64,000 bases of DNA from Solidesulfovibrio fructosivorans JJ] (GTDB lineage Bacteria; Desulfobacterota; Desulfovibrionia; Desulfovibrionales; Desulfovibrionaceae), in assembly GCF_000179555.1 (NCBI RefSeq), contig NZ_AECZ01000001.1:124001-188000 (forward strand). Direction: 5' to 3'. This document shows positions 57,707-64,000 of this stretch, in pieces. Under the pieces are notes generated by a model. The model did no database searches. It saw only the letters and a program-made list of their open reading frames with translations, and was not told the origin of the DNA. Position 1 is the stretch's first letter; each line of letters starts with the position of its first letter. The translations under genes were made by a program, and so were the position numbers.

Positions 57707-58198
57707 TTAGGTGTCTTTCCCGAAGTCAGACCCGGGCTCATGGACGTTATTATATCCAGGATCGGCCGGAGGTTCGGCCGTCGCGTAGCTACTTTTCGGG
57801 GCGCGGGTTTTGCCCATGGCGATGGCTTCGATGCCATCGATGATCCGTTCGGGCACCGCGCCCAACTCCTGCATGGTCCGCTTATAGGTCAGCATCTCCC
57901 GCTGGGCGGGGGTCAACTTCTCGCTGAGTTCTTCCAATGGGATGGCCGGCGTTTCGGTCTTCCCCTGGTCACCGAGCATTTCACCTTCGCCGGTCAAGAG
58001 CCATGTCCCGTTCACATGAAAAGCGTTTACCCAGTTCGCGAGTGTACTTCTGCCGGGCTCTCTTTTGCCTGTTAAGTAGCCGCTCAGGGTTTGTTTGGTC
58101 ACGCCACCTGAGAGCGCGAACTCAACATCCTTAATCTTAAGAGCCTGAATTAGCTCTCTTAAGCGTGATGCGAACTCGATTGTGTCGTCAGACTTCAT
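57707..58198 (-). CDS. Phage repressor-like HTH protein (CI role, no peptidase domain)
   Basis: 163 residues. The HTH is IKDVEFALSGGVTKQTLSGY with LTGKREPGRSTLANW. The usual LexA-like autopeptidase domain is absent, so SOS-induced self-cleavage is unlikely. It is transcribed away from the early genes and faces the operator at 58211-58238. It is the likely lysogeny repressor. Confidence 0.82.
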   Translation of the reverse strand: MKSDDTIEFASRLRELIQALKIKDVEFALSGGVTKQTLSGYLTGKREPGRSTLANWVNAFHVNGTWLLTGEGEMLGDQGKTETPAIPLEELSEKLTPAQREMLTYKRTMQELGAVPERIIDGIEAIAMGKTRAPKSSYATAEPPADPGYNNVHEPGSDFGKDT

Positions 58199-58210
58199 CT
58201 TTTTTCCATG

Positions 58211-58238
58211 AAAAACGTTGACAAGAGTTCACGTTTTT
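58211..58238. promoter_or_regulatory. Operator between repressor and early genes
   Basis: Arms AAAAACGTTGAC and GTTCACGTTTTT match at 10 of 12 positions around a 4-base centre. A TTGACA (58218-58223) lies inside, so a rightward promoter would be blocked by a bound repressor. A -10 box is not clear. Confidence 0.65.
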
Positions 58239-58325
58239 AATTAGCCCCATAATTAAGCGACACGCAACGCGTCCGCTCATACCGCATCCCTGGAAGGGGA
58301 GGGCGCAAACGACAAGGAGACAACC

Positions 58326-58571
58326 ATGCCGCAAGCAACCATGAACACCACCTCGCTGCCTTCCCCGGGGTTCAGCTTAGTAGGGAATCCCTCCGCATAC
58401 ATGGACATCCTCATCTGGCTATTGGCCGGTCTGCGCCAGTTTTGTGCCACCCCCGTGCACCAGAACCAACCAGGGGTAGATCCTGCGCAAATTCCGGAAA
58501 GGATGGCCTTGCACGGCTACCGGTGGATCGGGTCAGACCCGGTTTTGCGCCACCACCACGAAGGAGCCTAG
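58326..58571 (+). CDS. Small hypothetical early protein
   Basis: 81 residues after AAGGAG. No family recognised. Its first 15 bases (ATGCCGCAAGCAACC) are repeated at 58573, two bases after its stop, also behind AAGGAG. Coding character is moderate. Confidence 0.4.
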   Translation: MPQATMNTTSLPSPGFSLVGNPSAYMDILIWLLAGLRQFCATPVHQNQPGVDPAQIPERMALHGYRWIGSDPVLRHHHEGA

Positions 58572-58639
58572 CATGCCGCAAGCAACCCAAGAACTTCCGT
58601 CCGTGGACGACCTTCTTGCCGGGAAATGCCCGGAGTTCC

Positions 58640-58936
58640 TCAACGCCCCCCACGCTTGGCCCGTTTGGGAGCGTTTTCTCTTTGGAACGCGCGGGCTCTG
58701 CTCCGAATCAACTCCTCATTCCCAGTCATCAGGCGCACGTACCAAGCCAGTATTCCGGAAGCCTCATCGGCGAAGGCTGCTTCCAGCACGGCCTGTTCCT
58801 CCGAGGAAATCTCTTCATCCATGTTCTCCCGGCCGGATTCGGTTGCCACGACGTAATCAAGCACGTCTTCCAGGTGGGAACGAGGCTGCCCGGTCGCTTG
58901 CAGGAGCGCGCGCAGCATCAATTCGCGACGAGTCAT
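58640..58936 (-). CDS. Hypothetical protein on the opposite strand
   Basis: 98 residues with good codon character, started at the ATG 8 bases after AAGGGG. It is helical and acidic in the middle (HLEDVLDYVVATESGREN, then SSEEQAVLEAAFADEASG) and basic at the end. It lies inside the rightward early operon. A plus-strand frame at 58573-58938 overlaps it; that one has good coding character only for its first 40 codons. Confidence 0.5.
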   Translation of the reverse strand: MTRRELMLRALLQATGQPRSHLEDVLDYVVATESGRENMDEEISSEEQAVLEAAFADEASGILAWYVRLMTGNEELIRSRARAFQRENAPKRAKRGGR

Positions 58937-58982
58937 AGCGGCATCCCCTTGGGTAGGCGGCAACCAACTGAGAGGTTATCTG

Positions 58983-59282
58983 ATGAACGATTTTAGCGAA
59001 CAAATACGCAACAAAACAAGTAGGCGTCAAGTGCGCCTGAAAGTTTTCCTTTTGGAAAACGGCATCGAAGTGAAGGGGTTGGCGGAAAAACGCGGCATCT
59101 CCCGGGGGGCGATGGGCGATGTGCTGTCCGGGCGGCGGCCGAAACGTGAACATATCGAATGGCTTGTAACGCAGGGAATCCCGGCGGACCTGCTGCCGCT
59201 CCCGGCTGTGCCCAAAAAGCGCGGCCCCAAACCGAAGCAACCGGCGATCATGTCCCCTGTCCCCGACGCGGAGGCGGCATGA
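58983..59282 (+). CDS. Cro-like HTH regulator
   Basis: 99 residues. LLENGIEVKGLAEKRGISRG, then GDVLSGRRPKREHIEW is a helix-turn-helix of the Ner/Cro type, with a basic tail (KKRGPKPKQP). It is the first clear rightward regulator after the repressor. It overlaps the next small gene as ATGA. Confidence 0.75.
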   Translation: MNDFSEQIRNKTSRRQVRLKVFLLENGIEVKGLAEKRGISRGAMGDVLSGRRPKREHIEWLVTQGIPADLLPLPAVPKKRGPKPKQPAIMSPVPDAEAA

Positions 59283-59500
59283 CCAGCGATCCCACACGCC
59301 ATGGCGTGAACCGGTCACAGGCGGGGTCCGTCTCCCGGCACTCCTTTCGGGCGCGCATGCATGTCTTGATCCAGCCGGTAGGCGAAAAACGGCCGGTCAG
59401 GGTGCACACCCATTCCTCGCAGTCGGCGCATCCGGGCCCCCGGGCTGGCGGTTCCATGCCGCCACGCTGCCAGGAAGATTCCTGGCCGGCCACGAGATAG
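59279..59500 (+). CDS. Small hypothetical early protein
   Basis: 73 residues, overlapping the Cro-like gene by 4 bases. Codon use fits phage genes, but the product is low-complexity and no family is recognised. Confidence 0.42.
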   Translation: MTSDPTRHGVNRSQAGSVSRHSFRARMHVLIQPVGEKRPVRVHTHSSQSAHPGPRAGGSMPPRCQEDSWPATR

Positions 59501-59514
59501 AAAGAGGCGAATCT

Positions 59515-59967
59515 ATGGCACGCAAATTCGATTCCCTGGTCGAGGTGCTTCACGAAGACGTCCTTGACGCACCCTCCGGACTGACGCCGGGCGAAATCGG
59601 GGAGGAGCTTGGTTTCTCCCGCTACAACACGTTCATGAACCAGATTTCGCAGCAGGACGGTTTCAAGCTCGACGCCAACATGGTGTTGCCGCTGATGCGC
59701 AAGACCGGCTCGAAACGACCGCTGCACTATCTTGCGTCGCGCATGGACTGCGTGGTCATCGACCGGCCGCGCGCGGCGGCGGGGACGGACACCCTGGCCC
59801 GGCAGGCCATCAAGGCCGTGGAAGAGGTCGGGGACGTGATGCGGGTTTTTCTCGAGACGTCCGGTGACGGGGACATCAGCGCCCGGGACAAGCGCGATGT
59901 GCACAAGGAAATCTACGAAGCCGTGCAAGCCTTGATCGCTTTCGACAAGGCCCTGGAGATCGCCTGA
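59515..59967 (+). CDS. Phage regulatory CII-family protein
   Basis: 150 residues. LHEDVLDAPSGLTPGEIGEE with LGFSRYNTFMNQISQQDGFKL is the start of the CP76/CII family, and PLMRKTGSKRPLHYLASR follows. In related phages it decides between lysis and lysogeny. It directly follows the small early genes. Confidence 0.82.
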   Translation: MARKFDSLVEVLHEDVLDAPSGLTPGEIGEELGFSRYNTFMNQISQQDGFKLDANMVLPLMRKTGSKRPLHYLASRMDCVVIDRPRAAAGTDTLARQAIKAVEEVGDVMRVFLETSGDGDISARDKRDVHKEIYEAVQALIAFDKALEIA

Positions 59968-59969
59968 CC

Positions 59970-60698
59970 ATGGCCGCCACGTCGACCTCTCGCCAGGGAG
60001 TGGCCGCCTCCGGGCCGCGCGAACATCCTCCGCGCGCGGCCTCGGCCGTTGGCCGGGGAGCGCTTTCCTCCCCGGCCTCTGGCGAGGCGTCGACCCGAAA
60101 CGGCGTCACGGCGGACGCGTTCCCCCTCCGCGCGTTTGGCCCGGCGCGGCCGACAGTTCCCCCGTCGGCCGCGCCAGCCCCGCCAGCGCAAGCCCTTCGC
60201 ATCCACGACATGCGCCAGCAAGGCGGCGCGCGGCGCATGTCGCTTTTCGACCTGCCCGAACCCGATTCGCGCCAGGGCCTCAAGCTGACGCTCACGGTCA
60301 AACAGTGGCGCGTGTTCCTGGACCCGGACAACTGGCCCCGGCCGCGTTTGGCCGTGCTCAACCTGTTCGAGGAGTACGGCCGTTTCGTGGGGCGTCCGGC
60401 CTGCGAAGTCGTTCCGGCCGCCGGGCAGGGCTGGTTCGGCCCCGGCCAGGAGCCGTGGCATCGGGCCATGGCGGCGATCCTCGCCTTCGCCCGGGAACGC
60501 ACGGGGTTCGACTACAAGTACCAGGAAGGCATGAGCTACGACACGACCGCCTACTACGACGAGGAGCGGCCGTTTCTCGATTTCCCGGAAGAACCGCTGT
60601 TCATGAGCCACCAGGATTTCCCGGAGCACCTGGCCCACATGCGCTGGGACCGGACGTATTCCCTGCCCGAGCGGTTTCGGAAAGGAGCGGTGGCATGA
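59970..60698 (+). CDS. Hypothetical early protein
   Basis: 242 residues from 59970. The first 85 are proline/alanine-rich and may not be translated; ATGs at 60209 and 60237 are alternatives. The conserved-looking core runs from MSLFDLPEPDSRQGLK to FRKGAVA. It overlaps the next gene by 4 bases. No family recognised. Confidence 0.6.
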   Translation: MAATSTSRQGVAASGPREHPPRAASAVGRGALSSPASGEASTRNGVTADAFPLRAFGPARPTVPPSAAPAPPAQALRIHDMRQQGGARRMSLFDLPEPDSRQGLKLTLTVKQWRVFLDPDNWPRPRLAVLNLFEEYGRFVGRPACEVVPAAGQGWFGPGQEPWHRAMAAILAFARERTGFDYKYQEGMSYDTTAYYDEERPFLDFPEEPLFMSHQDFPEHLAHMRWDRTYSLPERFRKGAVA

Positions 60699-60904
60699 GT
60701 GTTTCCGGCCGCGATCCGCTGCCCGGCGTGTTGCCCTTTGCGCCCGGGGACCGGGTGGGGATGCCCCAGCGGTGGCGCTCCGGTCGCTGCGCCACCTGGA
60801 TCATGGCCATTGTCTGGACGGGCGAGGAATGGGCGGCGCGCTGCGCCGGCGAACGCAAACCGGTGCCGCTCGGGCTGCTGGAGCGGCGAGGAGGCGGGAA
60901 ATGA
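60695..60904 (+). CDS. Small hypothetical early protein
   Basis: 69 residues, AAGGAG upstream, overlapping genes on both sides by 4 bases. It is tryptophan- and arginine-rich. No family recognised. Confidence 0.55.
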   Translation: MSVSGRDPLPGVLPFAPGDRVGMPQRWRSGRCATWIMAIVWTGEEWAARCAGERKPVPLGLLERRGGGK

Positions 60905-61341
60905 GCGTCTACGAATGCCCCTACTGCGAAGCGGAATTGTCCGTTTGGGACCTTGGCACGACGGATGGCTTCATGGGGGGAGAGGACACCCAGGAACACA
61001 CGATCATCTGTCCCAAGTGCCGGCGCGAAATCATCGTCGAGGTCGAGATAGAGGCGGATTATTCTCTCCGGCCGGCCAAGACCGTTTCTATGGACGGCGA
61101 AGAGGTCCCAGACATGGAATACGACATGGCCGACGTCATGCGCCACTTCGCCAAGCGCCCGGACCAGCTCTACGTGGCTCCTCATGAAATTTCCTGCGAG
61201 GTCTGCCGCCGCTCGGGCGACACGGATTGCCGCACGGCGGCGGACTACATCAAGGCCGGCTGGCGCGTGGTGGCCGAATACCCGGGCGTGCGCGCCACGT
61301 GCCCGGCCTGTCGCGGAGGCGTCCATGCGCACGCAGCTTGA
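60901..61341 (+). CDS. Zinc-ribbon early protein
   Basis: 146 residues. Four CxxC pairs, CPYC, CPKC, CEVC and CPAC, give two zinc ribbons, one at each end. A DNA- or RNA-binding role is possible. It is part of the tightly packed early operon. Confidence 0.65.
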   Translation: MSVYECPYCEAELSVWDLGTTDGFMGGEDTQEHTIICPKCRREIIVEVEIEADYSLRPAKTVSMDGEEVPDMEYDMADVMRHFAKRPDQLYVAPHEISCEVCRRSGDTDCRTAADYIKAGWRVVAEYPGVRATCPACRGGVHAHAA

Positions 61342-61576
61342 CCGCAAGTTTTCCGAGGCCGAGACGGCCGTGGCCGCTTTGGCCGCTGATCCGTTTTTGA
61401 CCATGTCGCAACGCCATGCCCTGCGCGGCGCGCTCGGCACCATCCAGGGCGTGGCGCTCGTACGGCGTCATGCGCTGCTGCGGCTGGTCCCGTGCGGCAT
61501 GATTCCCCCTGTCGATTGCCGCGAACGCCAGCTCCCGGCCGGCGACAGGGACGGAGGGCGCGACGATGCCGCGTAA
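61325..61576 (+). CDS. Small hypothetical early protein
   Basis: 83 residues, overlapping both neighbours. Helical (TAVAALAADPFLTMSQRHAL). No family recognised. Confidence 0.5.
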   Translation: MRTQLDRKFSEAETAVAALAADPFLTMSQRHALRGALGTIQGVALVRRHALLRLVPCGMIPPVDCRERQLPAGDRDGGRDDAA

Positions 61577-61760
61577 CCCCATGCGTCAGGAAATGAAGTT
61601 CGTCCGGACCCATACGATCATCCTCTACACCAATGCAGCCAAAACCCCGATGACCACCACGGACAGCTTTTTCCAGCGGCTCCGGGTCATCCCCCTGGCC
61701 ATGGCCGAAGACCACGCCGCGCAACCGGACGAAAAGCGGGAGGGCGATCATGCAGCCTGA
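61566..61760 (+). CDS. Small hypothetical early protein
   Basis: 64 residues in the overlap-rich operon. It has a mixed composition (KFVRTHTIILYTNAAKTP). Coding evidence is moderate; no family recognised. Confidence 0.4.
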   Translation: MPRNPMRQEMKFVRTHTIILYTNAAKTPMTTTDSFFQRLRVIPLAMAEDHAAQPDEKREGDHAA

Positions 61761-61905
61761 CGCCATCGCCCTCGCCATCTTGTGGATCGTCTGGGGTTTG
61801 GCCGTGCTGGCCATCGGCGCGGCGCTCTGGATTGGCCGGCATGAGCGCGTCGTCGGCCGCCGCATCGACATCGCCCCGGAAACCGCCGCCCGGTTTGAGC
61901 GGTAA
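61750..61905 (+). CDS. Small membrane protein
   Basis: 51 residues from ATG 61750, overlapping the previous gene by 11 bases. One helix, ALAILWIVWGLAVLAIGAAL, is followed by a basic cytoplasmic-type tail. Such single-span proteins are common in early phage operons, sometimes as exclusion factors. Confidence 0.6.
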   Translation: MQPDAIALAILWIVWGLAVLAIGAALWIGRHERVVGRRIDIAPETAARFER

Positions 61906-61915
61906 GGAGAAGACC

Positions 61916-62182
61916 GTGCCCGGCATGCTCGCATCATGTGTGGATTTGACCGAGATCCCGGAGGAAGGGCCCGACATGGAAGGAATCCGCGCCCTCAAGC
62001 TCCACCTGGACGCGGCCGAGGCCATGGCCGACGCCGCCCAGGCGGAAACTAGGCTGCGCCATCTGCTTGGGCGTCATGCCCTGGTGCTCCATCCCGACGC
62101 CCAGCAAGCCGCCCGCGACTGCCTGGACGCCCTGGACCGCCTGGACAACCTCGGCCGCAAGGCCCGGGCGCTGGGGGTGTAG
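61916..62182 (+). CDS. Small helical hypothetical protein
   Basis: 88 residues from a GTG after AAGGAG. Alanine- and leucine-rich helix with heptad character (LHLDAAEAMADAAQAETRLR). It is 2 bases before the sliding-clamp gene. Confidence 0.55.
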   Translation: MPGMLASCVDLTEIPEEGPDMEGIRALKLHLDAAEAMADAAQAETRLRHLLGRHALVLHPDAQQAARDCLDALDRLDNLGRKARALGV

Positions 62183-62184
62183 CC

Positions 62185-63366
62185 ATGCGCGATGCCACCC
62201 TCTCCATTCTCCGCGACGACCTGCTGGCGGCCGTCTCCCGGGCCGCATCCGCCGTAGCGGCGTCGGCCAGGAAAAACACCATAAACGGTAACGTCTGGTT
62301 CGACGCGTCCGCCAGCACGCACGGGCGGATCACCCTCACGGCCACGGACGGCACCCTGGACGTCCATTGTCGGCTGACGGCCGCTCCGGGATTCGATCCA
62401 TTCCGCTGCGGCCTCCCGGCCAGGAAATCCCTGGATCTGGTTTCCCGCCTGCCGGCCGCCCCAATTATTCTTTCCCCGGACCCGGACGCCGGTATGCTGC
62501 GCCTGCGCTGTGGCCGGACCCGGGCCAGCCTGCCCATGACCGACTGGCGCTACGCGCCGACGTTGGAGCCGCTGCCGGAAACGACCCATCCCCTCGATCC
62601 GGCGCCGCTGGCCGCTGCCATTGCCGCTGCCGCGCCCTCGGCCGGTGACGAAGAGGAAGGCCTCGACCAGGTGCGCTTCACGCCTTTTGGCGAAGCCGGG
62701 GCGCTTCGGGTCGAGGCACTGGACGGGCACCAGTTCGTGCGCGTGGACGTCCCAGGGCAGGGCGGCCAACAAGGCTGGTGGCGGGCCGTGCCCGACGCCT
62801 TCGGCGTGGAGGCGCGGCGCATGGGCCCCGGCGCAAAATGGATCGAAACGGCCCGGGCCATGGCCGTCTCCGACAAGCGCCTGTTCTTCGTCGACGCCGT
62901 GGGTTGGTGGAGCCTGCCCGTGCGGCGCGGCGTCTGGGTCGAAACGGACCGGCTCATGGCCAAGGTCGAGGACGTCTACGCCGTGGATATCCGCGCCCAG
63001 GTTTTCGCCGATGCGGCCGAACGGCTGGCCATCTACCTGCCCGAGGGGAGCAAGAATATGTGCCTCACCCTCGGCCAGGGCGACGCGTCCCTCTGCCTCC
63101 CGGCCGTGCGCGGCTTCGAGCCGTTGGAAACGCTGGCCGGTTCGGTTCCGCAAACCCTCCGCGTTATCGTTCCCGGCGTGGAGTTCGGACGGTTCCTGCG
63201 CCGCGCGCCGTCGGAAACGGTCCGGCTCTGCTGCGGCGGCCCGGTCCACCCCATCGGTGTTTTTCCGCTCCACGACGGCGGGAAGATCAGGGAAGGCTGG
63301 ACCGGGATTTTCATCGGCTGCGAGGATGACGTCGCGGCCTACACCAGCGAGGAGGCGGCGGCATGA
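62185..63366 (+). CDS. Phage-encoded DNA polymerase III beta-clamp-like protein
   Basis: 393 residues; bacterial DnaN has about 366. The three-domain clamp pattern is visible: LLAAVSRAASAVAASARKN and ITLTATDGTLDVHC in domain 1, GLPARKSLDLVSRLP next, then ALRVEALDGHQFVRVDV (the DGHRL-like signature) in domain 2, and a third repeat ending IGVFPLHDGG. It would load as a ring to tether polymerase to phage DNA, or compete with the host clamp. It sits at the end of the early operon. Confidence 0.72.
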   Translation: MRDATLSILRDDLLAAVSRAASAVAASARKNTINGNVWFDASASTHGRITLTATDGTLDVHCRLTAAPGFDPFRCGLPARKSLDLVSRLPAAPIILSPDPDAGMLRLRCGRTRASLPMTDWRYAPTLEPLPETTHPLDPAPLAAAIAAAAPSAGDEEEGLDQVRFTPFGEAGALRVEALDGHQFVRVDVPGQGGQQGWWRAVPDAFGVEARRMGPGAKWIETARAMAVSDKRLFFVDAVGWWSLPVRRGVWVETDRLMAKVEDVYAVDIRAQVFADAAERLAIYLPEGSKNMCLTLGQGDASLCLPAVRGFEPLETLAGSVPQTLRVIVPGVEFGRFLRRAPSETVRLCCGGPVHPIGVFPLHDGGKIREGWTGIFIGCEDDVAAYTSEEAAA

Positions 63367-63563
63367 AAGCCGTCGCCCAGGCCCGGGCCGAACGCCGCTA
63401 CGTCAGGAAGCGTTGGCGGCGCTGCGCCCGGTGCGTCTATTTCCGCTCGCTCAATGGCCATGGGAACAACGTTTGTTCCCTGGACGGCGCGCCAACGCCG
63501 AAGACGGCGTATTGCAAAGAATTCACACCGACAAGGAGGCCGGAATGCAACCCCGTGAACTGA
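63363..63563 (+). CDS. Small cysteine-containing protein
   Basis: 66 residues, overlapping the clamp gene by 4 bases. It is very basic with four cysteines (CARC, C in NNVCS, C in AYCKEF). A small zinc-binding protein is likely. Confidence 0.55.
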   Translation: MKAVAQARAERRYVRKRWRRCARCVYFRSLNGHGNNVCSLDGAPTPKTAYCKEFTPTRRPECNPVN

Positions 63564-63907
63564 CCCAGGAAGAGCGTGATTGGATCGACGATTGGCTGCC
63601 GCGCCTCCCCATGCGGGTGGCCAGGGAAGCGGTCTACGAGGTCACCGCAGGCCTCATAAAACCGGCGACGTTGAGCAATGCCGACGCGGCCGGTACGGGG
63701 CCGGCCAAACGCTACAGTTTCGGACGCAAGAAGGTCGTTTACGACATGCGCGACGTACTGGAATGGTTTGTGCGTAAGCACGGCCTCAATCTGCAACGTG
63801 ATCTGGCCGGGATGGTGGCTTGCAAAGAACCTCGACGTCGGAGGCCAGCCAGGAAGGGCGAAGATGCGCGTACCGCTGTACCATCGCCGGAGTCTTATGC
63901 CGCATGA
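63545..63907 (+). CDS. Excisionase-like HTH protein
   Basis: 120 residues, overlapping the previous gene. VYEVTAGLIKPATLSNADAA then GPAKRYSFGRKKVVYDMRDV and LEWF follow the MerR-like HTH of Xis/AlpA proteins. Position beside the integrase supports a recombination-directionality role. The last 40 codons lie opposite the integrase 3' end, giving a 122-base convergent overlap. Confidence 0.6.
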   Translation: MQPRELTQEERDWIDDWLPRLPMRVAREAVYEVTAGLIKPATLSNADAAGTGPAKRYSFGRKKVVYDMRDVLEWFVRKHGLNLQRDLAGMVACKEPRRRRPARKGEDARTAVPSPESYAA

Positions 63908-64000
63908 GCTTTTGGATGCGGTAGAGTTCCACGTCGGCCAAAGCCAACCAAGAACCAAAAGTGTGGCGCAGACTATGAAACGTCAATTGCTGTCTTCTGT
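63786..64000 (-). CDS. Tyrosine integrase (3' end only; runs off right edge)
   Basis: The visible 71 residues contain the C-terminal catalytic part: FHSLRHTFGSWLA with the second arginine and histidine, and LMRHKTPAMVQRYAHL with H and the nucleophile tyrosine. The rest of the gene continues beyond the window. It should mediate insertion into tRNA-Sec. Confidence 0.9.
   Translation of the reverse strand, partial: RRQQLTFHSLRHTFGSWLALADVELYRIQKLMRHKTPAMVQRYAHLRPSWLASDVEVLCKPPSRPDHVAD

Larger units (their letters stand above)
13994..64000. mobile_element. Siphovirus prophage integrated at tRNA-Sec (right end outside window)
   Basis: Roughly 50 kb of phage genes lie between tRNA-Sec and the integrase at the right edge. 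Modules in order are replication, DNA modification, terminase, head, lysis, tail, defence cargo, immunity, early genes and integration. Head gene order (small and large terminase, W, B, C/Nu3, D, E) is that of lambda. No structural gene appears broken, so it may be inducible. Confidence 0.92.

Noticed and set aside
58573-58938. 121-codon plus-strand frame after the second repeated start
   Set aside because: After about 40 codons it becomes Arg/Pro-rich and lies opposite a better minus-strand gene.

Overview
The window comes from a GC-rich anaerobic sulfate reducer of the Desulfovibrionaceae (Desulfovibrio or Solidesulfovibrio type). The evidence is a single-chain pyruvate:ferredoxin oxidoreductase beside a GlcD/GlcF-type 2-hydroxyacid dehydrogenase, a sigma-54 promoter with its NtrC-type regulator and sensor kinase, a bacteriohemerythrin, and a selenocysteine tRNA.

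Host part (1-13993). On the minus strand lie a sensor kinase and NtrC-type regulator (overlapping genes), then a regulatory gap, then por, a FAD-linked oxidase and an Fe-S subunit that runs off the left edge. The gap holds a near-perfect -24/-12 promoter and two related palindromes. This is the lactate-to-pyruvate-to-acetyl-CoA module of Desulfovibrio, but without a lactate permease between por and the FAD subunit. Divergently (plus strand) lie a bacteriohemerythrin and a frameshifted chemoreceptor, a terminator, and tRNA-Sec.

Prophage (13994 to beyond 64000). A siphovirus with a lambda-like head module is inserted at the 3' end of tRNA-Sec. Almost all of it reads on the plus strand. In order: SF3 helicase, a decamer-iteron array (probable origin), primase, a ParB-like protein and a large Mom/methyltransferase-like protein (probable DNA modification), small genes, terminase, a HicAB toxin-antitoxin pair, head genes (gpW-, gpB-, gpC/Nu3-, gpD- and gpE-like), a lysis cassette (holin, lipoprotein transglycosylase, nested Rz/Rz1), connector and tail genes with a G-T type frameshift, tape measure, and a set of tail-tip proteins with swapped C-terminal domains (PEGA-like, VWA, LamG).

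Cargo and immunity (47300-58200, mostly minus strand). Blocks of very different base composition carry a membrane coiled-coil protein, a restriction-modification-like cassette (Vsr, DUF3883-type nuclease, m5C methyltransferase), a winged-helix/HNH/HIT fusion, a TIR/P-loop/repeat protein, a TPR-DUF2569 membrane protein, an HsdR-N-like nuclease and a short HTH repressor. The minus-strand genes behind the repressor look like a lysogenic-conversion, anti-phage operon.

Early region (58300-64000, plus strand). It holds Cro-like and CII-like regulators, zinc-ribbon and small proteins, a phage-encoded DnaN-type sliding clamp, an excisionase-like HTH protein, and the convergent 3' end of the tyrosine integrase at the right edge. 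The right attachment site is outside the window.
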